Source: Euphorbia lathyris
Taxonomy: Eukaryota; Streptophyta; Magnoliopsida; Malpighiales; Euphorbiaceae
DNA: 64,000 nucleotides
Direction: 5' to 3'
Assembly (NCBI RefSeq): GCF_963576675.1
Contig: NC_088915.1
Coordinates: 5,337,001-5,401,000, forward strand
The notes beneath the pieces were generated by a model. The model made no database searches. It saw only the letters and a program-made list of their open reading frames with translations, and was not told the origin of the DNA. A program made the position numbers and the translations under genes. Shown here piece after piece: positions 42,981-50,926 of this stretch (its first letter is position 1; each line of letters opens with the position of its first letter).

Positions 42981-45900
42981 GATGAATCTATCCTTCCAAA
43001 ACCCATTTTATTCAAAGCAGGAAGCATATGAGCAGAGCTTAACGGTTTGGTGAATAAATCTGCAATTTGCTCTGTTGTAGATATGAATGAGGATGAAACG
43101 AAACCATTTGCAATATGTTCACGAATGACATGACAATCAATGTCAACGTGCTTGATCTTCTCGTGGAATACAGGGTCTTTAGCAATTGCAATTGCTGATT
43201 GACTGTCGCTGTACATCGGAATTGGCATCTTTGGTTGAAGGCAAAAATCTTTTAACAGATAAGAAATCCACTTTAATTCACATGAGGTCACTGCCATACT
43301 CCTATATTCAGCTTCAGCAGATGACTTGCTCACTGTCGGTTGCTTCTTTGTCTTCCAAGAGATTAATGAATTGCCTATCATGATACAAAATCCAGTTAAA
43401 GATCTCCTCGTTATCTTGCACCTTGCCCAATCCGCATCACAGTAAGAAACTATTTGTGTAATATTAGAATCCTTTGGATAGAACAATCCACATGTCATGG
43501 ATCCCTTCAAATACTTGAGAACATGAAGAGCAGCTTGCAGATGATGCTGACATGGTTTTTGCATATATTGACTTAGTTGGTTGGTAGCATATGCAATGTC
43601 CGGTCTGGAAAAACCGAGATAGAGTAGTCTCCCTACCAATCTTCTATATACGCCAGGATCATCTAATGTGACACCTGCATCTGATAAGAGAGTGGAGTCA
43701 ATTAACATAGGACTAGTGACAGATTGAGCATTCTCAAGCCCTGCATCAACTAACATGTCTCTGATGTACTTCGTTTGTGTAAGCAGTAGTCCTTGACTTG
43801 TTCTTGTCATTTCCACTCCAAGAAAATACTTGGCTGGACCCAAGTCTTTGATAGTGAACAATGAATGTAAATAATCCTTGACACCTTGAATAAGAAATTG
43901 GTCAGAACCCATGACAAGGATGTCATCTACATAAATCAACACTGCCAAAAATGAATTTGGGGTAACTTGAGTAAACAAGCAGTGATCATTCTTTGATCTA
44001 GAAAAACCATAAGCTAAGAGTTGTGATGATAGCTCTTTATGCCATTGACGACCAGCTTGTTTGAGCCCATAAAGGGACTTAACCAACTTGCAACAATACC
44101 CATTTGGTACCTTATCATATCCCTGAGGGACTTGTAGATATATATCTTCATCAAGTGTCCCATGTAAATATGCGTTATTTACATTTATCTGTTCTATATT
44201 CCATCCTCGTGCGGCCCCAATAGGTAGAAAAGTTCTAACTGTAACTTGTCTTGCCACGGGACTGAAACTGGCATGATAATCAACTCCATACACTTGGTTA
44301 TAACCTTTAGCAACTAACCTTGCTTTGCACCTCTCCACCTCTCCTGTTGATTTGTATTTGATTCTATAAACCCATCCAGCTGGTAGGGGTCGTATCCCTT
44401 TTGGTAATGGTACTATGTCCCATGTGTGGTTTTCTTCTAACGCCTGTAGTTCTGCTTGCATTGCTTGAACCCATTCCGGTTGGAGTTTTGCCTCCTCGTA
44501 CTTAGTAGGTTCTTTTAGTTGCAATAGTTGAGTAAAAAAAGCCTTGTGATCATCTGTAATTGTGACAGAAGTTGGTCTTTGTTCGCTCCGCACTTGTTGA
44601 CAAGCAGCAAAATCCTTTAACCAAGTCGGTGCTTTAATGATTCTAGTGGATTTTCGAAGATTTGGAATATTTGTTGTTTTTGGTGCATCAGGGGAAAGAG
44701 AAGTGTTTGATAGTGCATCAGGTGGAGTTGAGGGAATATTTGTTCGAGGAATGGGTTGAGAAATTAAGGGTTGTGCTGAGCTGAGTTGTGCTGAGCTGAG
44801 TTGTGCTGAGCTGAGTTGAGCCGAGCTGAGTTTAGGAGGTATGATTGACTGTGATATTAAGAAAGGAAAATTGTTTTCTAAAAACCGAACATCTCGAGAT
44901 GTAATCATTTGGTTAGTAGACTCATTGAAAACCTTATAGCCCTTTTTTCCAGGAGTGAATCCCATAAACACACCAGAATGACTTCTAGGACTGAAATTAT
45001 CTTTATTTGGTCTAGTATCTGAGTAATAGCACCTGCACCCAAAAACATAAAATTTATCATAAGCAGGTACTTGGTTAAACATCCTTTCATGCGGAGATAT
45101 CCAATTAAGGATTCTTGATGGAAGGACATTAATTATTGATGCTGCCATTAGAACTGCTTCACCCCAAAATGTAGTTGGAATTCCGGATTGAAACAGAATG
45201 GCCCTGGCTACCTCAAGTAGATGTTTGTGTTTCCTTTCAACCACTCCATTTTGTTGGGGAGTGTAAATGCAAGTTGTCTGATGCAGGATGCCCCTGGATT
45301 GAAATAATACTTGACAACTGGAGTTTACAAACTCAGTTCCATTGTCACTACGTATGACTTTAACATGTGTATCAAATTGACATTGTACCATGTTCAGAAA
45401 AGTTTCAATAGCAGAAGCAACCTGTGCTTTTGACTGTAATAATACAATCCAAACCATCCTTGTATAGTCATCCACTAGTGTAATAAAATACCTTGCACCA
45501 GTAAAAGAAGCTATCTTATATGGACCCCATAAATCAATGTGTAACAATTCAAATTTAGCACTTGTTGTTATTGAACTTCTTGAAAAAGGGAGTCTGTGCT
45601 GCTTTGCATAGGGACAAACATTGCAATTTTCTGAAATACAAGTTGCCTGTATGTTACTAATATGATTCAAAACATCAAAAGATGCATGGCCCAATCGTTT
45701 ATGCCAAATATCAGAAGCTACAGATGTATTAACACTAGAAAAACAAAAATCTCTTATTCTTGTTATCTCTTCTTCACTAAAAGATCTTTCATCCAAGATG
45801 TATAGAACATCTTCCTGCCATCCCACAGCCTTGATAATGCCAGTATCCTTATCCTGCAGATAACAGTAATGTGATTGAAAAATTACTGTTAAGTTTGTCT

Positions 45901-47485
45901 GCTTTAATAACTGTCCTATGGATAACAGGTTATATTTGAAGCTTGGGACATATAGAACATTCTCCAACTCAATGTTAGGTAATCTGATATTTCCAACAGA
46001 TTTGATCTTTTGTATAGCTCCATCTGGCATGATTACTTGTTGATTATGAGTTGCAGGTTTCAATACATTGAATAATGATTCAATTGAGCACATATGTGTG
46101 GTGGCACCACTATCCAAAATCCAGCACAATGTAAATTGACCATTAGGATATTTCATACCTGAAAATCCAGCGAAAGCTGTGAAATCCATGTTGTTGTTGT
46201 TTGGATGTTGAATTGGTGAGTCTGCTACCTCTTTATCTTTTCCTTTAAGCATCCTGTAAACTTCATTTAACATGTGTTTCACACTAACATTTTCTTCAAT
46301 ACTATCATAATCGATATCATTTTCATTCGCAACATCTGCATTACCACATTGTACTGCATTCGCTCGATTATAACTAGTGTTGCCTGACCTATTCCCAGTA
46401 TTGTTCTTCTTCTGAAAACGTTGTTGTTGCTTGAATTTTGGGTGCCATTCTGGATATCCAACAAGCTTAAAACATTCTGCCTTAGTATGTCCAGACATAT
46501 CACAATGGTCACATTGTTTATCACTCTTAGAATTGCCTTTATTCCTATTTCCTGCAGCATTATTTTTCCTTCCAGTTTGTGCCATGTTTGCTACCTCTAT
46601 ATGTTGATCAATTGCTATCTTATGTTGTTTTTCTACTTTTAATAACATGGAATAAGCTTTATTAATGTTAGGTAATGGCTCCATCAATAAAACCTGATTC
46701 TTAACATGTTCATAGCTTTCATTTAAACCCATGAGAAACTGCATCAGTTTGGTATCCTCAAGTGTTTCTGCCATACGCTGAAAAGCATTACAGACACAAT
46801 TTCTTGAGGCTCCACAATGACAACTGGGAATAGGAGTTAGAAAACTCAATTCGTCCCACAGACGTTTCAGTTTGTTGAAATATTGAAGTATAGAAGCATT
46901 ACCTTGAACAGACAATGCTATTTCTCTTTGAATTTTGTAGAGCATAGGTCCATTGCTTGTGCCAAAGCGATGTTCCAGATCTGTCCACAATTCTCTTGAT
47001 GTTGAAGCATACTGAAAACCCTCAGCAATCTCTTTAGACATGCTGTTAATTATCCAGGCTGTAACTAAACAATCTTGTTTAAGCCATTTCTGATAATCTG
47101 TTGAGCCTTCTTCTGGTACTTCTTCATCCTTGAGTATGAAATTGCTTTTCTCTTTGACAGTGAGAGCGCGAATAACAGCTCTTCCCCATGAGATGTAGTT
47201 GTTTCCGGTTAATTGGAAATTGATGATCGTTAAACCAGGATTGTCTTGATTCTGAGAAATTAGGTTATTCATGTTTGCGATTTCTTGATCTGCAATGTTG
47301 TGATTACGAGTTCCTTCTTCTCTGTTTGTTACCTTAGGATCGCGGAATTGATCTCCTCCTCTTCGTGGATTTTGAACGCGTTCTCTACTTCTTCCTCGTC
47401 TGGAAGATGCTACGATCTCTTCTTCACTATCTAACGGAAACTGTTCCTCAAACGGAATCTCTCTGATCCTTCGACCTTTCACCAT
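42977..47485 (-). CDS. Copia gag-pol polyprotein (1502 aa), uninterrupted but with mutated RT active site
   Basis: Start chosen at 47485 (MVKGRRIREIPFEEQF), just inside the primer-binding site; upstream in-frame codons lie in the LTR. Order: gag (YKIQREIALSVQG), knuckle CDHCDMSGHTKAEC (CX2CX4HX4C, ~46480-46520), protease WILDSGATTHMC (~46110), integrase (WHKRLGHASFDVL; HIDLWGPY, IRSDNGTEF and QNGVVERKH give the D-D-E triad), linker, RT (GWVYRIKYKSTGEVERCKAR; VLIYVDDILV ~43930), RNase H (SYCDADWA, SKSSAEAEYRSMA) to 42977. RT motif A reads EQINVNNAYLHG where the family has QLDVNNAFLHG: AAT at 44183-44185 replaces the catalytic Asp codon. The linker holds LSSAQ four times. Length is typical. RT is predicted inactive unless complemented. 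Confidence 0.93.
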   Translation of the reverse strand: MVKGRRIREIPFEEQFPLDSEEEIVASSRRGRSRERVQNPRRGGDQFRDPKVTNREEGTRNHNIADQEIANMNNLISQNQDNPGLTIINFQLTGNNYISWGRAVIRALTVKEKSNFILKDEEVPEEGSTDYQKWLKQDCLVTAWIINSMSKEIAEGFQYASTSRELWTDLEHRFGTSNGPMLYKIQREIALSVQGNASILQYFNKLKRLWDELSFLTPIPSCHCGASRNCVCNAFQRMAETLEDTKLMQFLMGLNESYEHVKNQVLLMEPLPNINKAYSMLLKVEKQHKIAIDQHIEVANMAQTGRKNNAAGNRNKGNSKSDKQCDHCDMSGHTKAECFKLVGYPEWHPKFKQQQRFQKKNNTGNRSGNTSYNRANAVQCGNADVANENDIDYDSIEENVSVKHMLNEVYRMLKGKDKEVADSPIQHPNNNNMDFTAFAGFSGMKYPNGQFTLCWILDSGATTHMCSIESLFNVLKPATHNQQVIMPDGAIQKIKSVGNIRLPNIELENVLYVPSFKYNLLSIGQLLKQTNLTVIFQSHYCYLQDKDTGIIKAVGWQEDVLYILDERSFSEEEITRIRDFCFSSVNTSVASDIWHKRLGHASFDVLNHISNIQATCISENCNVCPYAKQHRLPFSRSSITTSAKFELLHIDLWGPYKIASFTGARYFITLVDDYTRMVWIVLLQSKAQVASAIETFLNMVQCQFDTHVKVIRSDNGTEFVNSSCQVLFQSRGILHQTTCIYTPQQNGVVERKHKHLLEVARAILFQSGIPTTFWGEAVLMAASIINVLPSRILNWISPHERMFNQVPAYDKFYVFGCRCYYSDTRPNKDNFSPRSHSGVFMGFTPGKKGYKVFNESTNQMITSRDVRFLENNFPFLISQSIIPPKLSSAQLSSAQLSSAQLSSAQPLISQPIPRTNIPSTPPDALSNTSLSPDAPKTTNIPNLRKSTRIIKAPTWLKDFAACQQVRSEQRPTSVTITDDHKAFFTQLLQLKEPTKYEEAKLQPEWVQAMQAELQALEENHTWDIVPLPKGIRPLPAGWVYRIKYKSTGEVERCKARLVAKGYNQVYGVDYHASFSPVARQVTVRTFLPIGAARGWNIEQINVNNAYLHGTLDEDIYLQVPQGYDKVPNGYCCKLVKSLYGLKQAGRQWHKELSSQLLAYGFSRSKNDHCLFTQVTPNSFLAVLIYVDDILVMGSDQFLIQGVKDYLHSLFTIKDLGPAKYFLGVEMTRTSQGLLLTQTKYIRDMLVDAGLENAQSVTSPMLIDSTLLSDAGVTLDDPGVYRRLVGRLLYLGFSRPDIAYATNQLSQYMQKPCQHHLQAALHVLKYLKGSMTCGLFYPKDSNITQIVSYCDADWARCKITRRSLTGFCIMIGNSLISWKTKKQPTVSKSSAEAEYRSMAVTSCELKWISYLLKDFCLQPKMPIPMYSDSQSAIAIAKDPVFHEKIKHVDIDCHVIREHIANGFVSSSFISTTEQIADLFTKPLSSAHMLPALNKMGFGRIDSS

Positions 47486-47506
47486 TAATCGATGAAGGAA
47501 GAACCT

Positions 47507-47518
47507 GCTCTGATACCA
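47507..47518 (-). other. Copia primer-binding site (tRNA-iMet)
   Basis: Minus strand TGGTATCAGAGC, complementary to the 3' end of initiator Met tRNA, directly after the 5' LTR. Confidence 0.92.
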
Positions 47519-47723
47519 TATGAAACATATGATAGAAGGAAGAATCAATTTCTTGTATTTAACACCTTTATCAGTACAGGTTTATATACTGCCTTTAACA
47601 TGACTAAAGTATGTTGACAGCAAAGCAAAATAATCCCGCCAAAACTAACCAATTCCTAACTACTTGTTAACAATAACAAAACTAATGTTTACTGCTTTAA
47701 CAATTCATCTTGTAACTCCAACA
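47519..47723 (-). repeat. 5' LTR of the copia element
   Basis: Same ends as 42764-42968; three substitutions seen (G/T near the inner end, T/C in AATCYCGCC, T/C in GTTAAYAATAAC). Confidence 0.93.
47581..47588 (-). promoter_or_regulatory. Copia LTR TATA box
   Basis: TATATAAA on the minus strand, about 95 bases before the polyprotein ATG at 47485. This suits a transcription start near 47555. Confidence 0.6.
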
Positions 47724-48240
47724 AAAACCCCATGAATATTATGCTCATTTCGAAGAAAGAACAACCTCGGTGTATGACAAACCTTCTCTATATCCTTTTG
47801 CAATGTCTTGTATACAATAATTGCTAAAGTTATTGCAAATAAGTTGAAGTCGTTGCTAAATGGTTTAATTTCTAACTCCCAAAGTGCGTTTATTACTAGC
47901 CTGCTTATAATAAACGTTATTCTTATTGATTTTGAACTGAACCATTTTGTGAATGAAAAAAAAGAAATAAGGGAAGCATGACACTACAACTCTCAAAATT
48001 GATGTGAGCAAGGCGTATGATCGCTTGGAGTGGACTTTTTTTCGATCTATGTTCAAACTCGGTTTCTACGAAAGATGTGTTAATTTAATCTTGACATGTA
48101 GTTCTTCAGTGAGATATCAAATTATAACAGATAACATAAAGTTTGGTCCTATTTTGCCAACACGAGGAATTAGGTAAGAAGATCCTTTTCTCCTTACCTA
48201 TTCATTCTTTATGCATAATAGTTAAAGGCATATATTAAGA

Positions 48241-48489
48241 ACAAGGAACATAAAGCTTTATGGCACATATGGTGTCTGAAAGCAGCGATGGTAACCCTAG
48301 TGGAGTTTTGTTATCGGTGGAAGGAGATCCTTCAAATGGACGCTACAATAAGAAATCTAAGGATTGAGATGGATTGTCAAAAGGTTGTTTGTGATAGTCA
48401 CAATCCTTCCTTGAATCACTAGCTAAATAAAATATCTTTTAGAAGATTACTCTAATTGGATAAAGGGAAAAAAGATGAGTCTATGGACC
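48241..48489. other. Unassigned sequence between LINE fragments
   Basis: Open stretches read WHIWCLKAAMVTLVEFCYRW and further frames that I cannot place. Possibly more LINE ORF2. No boundaries seen. Confidence 0.35.
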
Positions 48490-49060
48490 ACATTTTTTAA
48501 ATGGACCTAGAATGGACTAAAAAATTCCTGATCGAATCAGATGTGGATGAAAATGAAAAGGATGATCCAAAATGCCCCATCGTCAGACTCTTTATTGAGG
48601 AAAAGAAATGCTTTGGAGTCATTAGAGATTTGCTTTGATAATCAAGGTCCTTCGGAAAAAAGGATCCTTTATCGATATTTACCTCAAAGGATCGGTACCT
48701 TATGGGTCAAACATGGATGTGTTAGATATGGAGAATGACTACTATATTATGAATTTTTCAAACAAGGATGATTATGAAGCTGTGCTTATAGGGGCTTCTT
48801 ATATTATCTATGATCATTGTCTTTCTATGTGTCAGTGAATCCCTTACTTTGATTCCAATGATGATCACGTCCAGAAAATCTTAACTTAGGTTAGATTCCC
48901 GGGATTACTGATTGAATATTATAATGTTTTATTTTTTTTACTAAACTTGGCAAATTTTGTTGGAAGGGCGCATCACGTGGATAAAGGTAAATTTGCTCGT
49001 ATTTGCATCGAAGTGGACCTTACTAAACTGATTTTGACCAAATATAAGCTTCGGACCTGG
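48490..49060 (+). pseudogene. Second LINE ORF1 fragment (DUF4283 domain)
   Basis: Frames encode YRYLPQRIGTLWVKHGCV (~48680), NDYYIMNFSNKDDYEAVLIG (48735-48795), YIIYDHCLSMCQW (48800-48840), VQKILTWVRFPGLLIEYYNV (~48870-48920) and GKFARICIEVDLTKLI (~48985-49033). This is the DUF4283 region of plant LINE ORF1. Frameshifts (around 48640 and 48870) and a stop after MCQ break it. It is a different copy from the one at 36020-37420. Confidence 0.8.
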
Positions 49061-49345
49061 TGATGGATTATCCTCTATATTGTGCACTTACCTTTTTCCA
49101 TTTGAGACTGTACGATATTTTTGATGTGATGACGTTCGGATACAAACTCTGTGATCCTTTTGTTTATGAAGATTATATTGATTTTAGTCAGTATCGTATA
49201 ATTTAATTTGCATTTGAAAGAGTGTTTTTTTATTTCATGTTTTTCTATTTTTCTTTAATAATATCTTGAGTCCGATTCATTTTGGTCTTTCAAAGGTGCC
49301 AATCGAATTAATGTTTTCTATTCTTCTAATTTCTATTAAATATAT
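49061..49345. other. No recognisable feature
   Basis: AT-rich continuation after the LINE ORF1 fragment; no ORF, repeat end or motif recognised. Confidence 0.4.
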
Positions 49346-49644
49346 ATAAATTAATAATTATTATAATATTAAAGTTATTAGGATTATATGGGAAAGAAAA
49401 GAAAAACATAAATAAACAATTATTTTATTATTTATAAAATAAGATAAATAGCAATTTAGTTATTTTAAATCATATTTAGTTTATAATTTCAACATTTATT
49501 TTAATTAAAAAGTTTGACGAAACAAATTTAGCCCTTATTTGAGAGGGGACGAATTTAACGGAGGTAAATTGCAATAATAGAATGTAAAATATCTCGTTAA
49601 TATTGTATGAGAGTATTTTTGTATTTTTTAGAGAATAAATAAAA
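49346..49644. repeat. 299-bp direct repeat, left of the truncated LINE
   Basis: Near-identical to 61796-62090 from ATAAATTAATAATTATT to GAGAATAAATAAAA. It abuts the poly(A) end (T run at 49649-49658 on the plus strand) of the minus-strand LINE. Confidence 0.88.
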
Positions 49645-49942
49645 CTTATTTTTTTTTTGTAGGAAAAGGAAAGGACTAAAACAAACAAAAAAACAGCCTA
49701 AAGTCTAATCCGGGATTAGCCTAGAAAAGCTAATCCCCACAACATCATCCAAAAGAAGAGAAGACAGGAACTCAGAAGGCGAAGAGAATGTTGAGACTCC
49801 CAACATCCTCTCATGGCCCTCAGTCACAAGACGGTCCGCCACCTGATTCTGCTCCCTGAAGACATGGCAAAAACTGATGGTATCAAAGGAAGAACAAATT
49901 CTTCTGATCCCTTTGATTAAATTCTGGCTATTTAAACACATC
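49645..49942 (-). pseudogene. 3' end of a truncated LINE (RNase H C-terminal half, poly(A))
   Basis: Minus strand: LNSQNLIKGIRRICSSFD, CHVFREQNQVADRLVTEGHE and VVGISFSRLIPD stop (49705), then an untranslated tail and a 10-base A run. Together with 61561-61795 it forms one 5'-truncated LINE of about 530 bp, split by element X. Confidence 0.85.
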
Positions 49943-50134
49943 ACATTAAAATCTTTGTTTCTATGGTCATTCCTTTTCATATTTAAACTCCCAAACGAAA
50001 TTAAATTTTTAATTCTCATTTTTATCACCTGCATTTCTTTTCCATTATCTCCTTTACCTCTCACCCTGTTAACCTCCAAACTCCTACCAGATAAAGTTGA
50101 AGAATATATAATTATTTTAAAAATATATACTAAG

Positions 50135-50393
50135 TAATCAAGTATGCGAACACAGTGATCCTGGTCTTCGGGAGAATGTCGCTTGGCTTGCCGACGGTTC
50201 GTCCCTGCGGATACTCCGTCGAGCAAGACAGTTAGAGGCTCAAGAAAATCTATTAACCGAAAATGCAAGTGATAGAAAGATTTACCCGCCCCCTAGCTTC
50301 CAATGTGAGCTGTGTATTTATAGAGGGTGCTTGGGCCCTTCTGCCTTTTGGGCCTTTCTAGGCCTTTGGGCCTCTGATTCATATCCCGAATCA
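50135..50393 (-). repeat. 3' LTR of the young Tat element
   Basis: Plus-strand ends TAATCAAGTATGCG...CCCGAATCA. TATA box (minus) at 50315-50322. Lacks 18 bases present in the other LTR. Confidence 0.92.
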
Positions 50394-50408
50394 AGTAGTC
50401 CCCCCACC
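50394..50408 (-). other. Polypurine tract of the young Tat element
   Basis: Minus strand GGTGGGGGGACTACT, directly before the 3' LTR start TGATTCGGG. Confidence 0.75.
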
Positions 50409-50647
50409 GAAGAGCTGGGTCGAGTATTTAATGCGAGAAGATATGGTTGTGCATCCGTTTCCCGTAGGGATAAATGGTGTTCGGTCGTAAAGAGGGTTCC
50501 ACGGATTAATGTAAAAACCTTTGGGATTACTGCATGCGTGTCTTATTTATAGTGCTGCATTGATGCGCCTGTACTTTAATCACTCGTGCACCGTAAGAAT
50601 TTATTGCAAATTTAGAGTTGTGCCGGCGCCTTTTTTCCTCCCCCAAC

Positions 50648-50655
50648 TATAAATA
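50648..50655 (+). promoter_or_regulatory. TATA box of antisense gene 1
   Basis: TATAAATA in a CCCCCAACTATAAATACTAG context, 272 bases before the ATG at 50927. A separate plus-strand promoter inside the element is inferred; the corresponding region is missing from the old copy. Confidence 0.55.
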
Positions 50656-50926
50656 CTAGGAGGGATGAGACAAAATCTCTTTACTTTATGTTTCAAATTT
50701 GTTTGAGAGGCTTTCGTTTTCTGCGTTCTCTTCCTCATACGATCGTGTCAGCCCGTCCTTACTTGTTCGCACGGTAAGCATCCGGCGGTTATCTGATACC
50801 TGTTGCTCGACGGGAGTTTTCTTGCGTCAGAGTTGTCATATCTTTTGCTAAGGTTAGTCGTATAATCCCCTTGCCTTGGTTTTTGCATTTTTCTTTGCTT
50901 TATTTCGACTTCTGGGGAGGGGTATT

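Larger units (their letters stand above)
42764..47723 (-). mobile_element. Ty1/copia retrotransposon, structurally complete
   Basis: 205-bp LTRs (42764-42968, 47519-47723), 5-bp target duplication AAAAC (42759-42763, 47724-47728), primer-binding site for tRNA-iMet and a polypurine tract. By eye the LTRs differ at 3 of 205 positions, so insertion is recent. One ORF covers gag to RNase H without a stop, but the RT motif A catalytic Asp is Asn. Confidence 0.95.
42165..47730. mobile_element. TIR element split by the copia insertion
   Basis: Left TGCTAAATACCGTTCTCAAA then TTATTTATCACCGC; right (inverse) GCGGTGATAAGTAATTTAGG then ATAAATAGCA. Flanked by CATGAATA at 42157-42164 and 47731-47738. Own length about 600 bp. 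Contains the long hairpin at 42519-42656. Confidence 0.8.
39705..48240 (+). pseudogene. LINE ORF2 reverse transcriptase, scattered by nested insertions
   Basis: Consecutive pieces of one L1-type RT on the plus strand: YWKQWAKTHWLKGGNANIKI to RNKLAG (39820-39960); LHDNDG to MMNYF (40971-41031); KKPFQSANKFDG then DAMSPASIHNFWDLVGVDM to LNNMN (41938-42156); LISKKEQPRCM, YTIIAKVIANKLKSLLNGLI and NSQSAFI (47745-47900); KIDVSKAYDRLEWTFFRSMF (from ~47996) and FGPILPTRGIR (48140). Each break coincides with an element bounded by target duplications. The endonuclease half is absent, and stops occur in the last piece. The RT motif A Asp is present, but the gene is dead. Confidence 0.85.

Noticed and set aside
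43186..43383. Plus-strand ORF within the copia pol
   Set aside because: Antisense shadow of RNase H; codons mirror the minus-strand frame.
49705..50268. 187-aa minus-strand ORF as a single gene
   Set aside because: Composite of three elements: Tat LTR, element X and the LINE RNase H tail; only the last part is real coding remnant.
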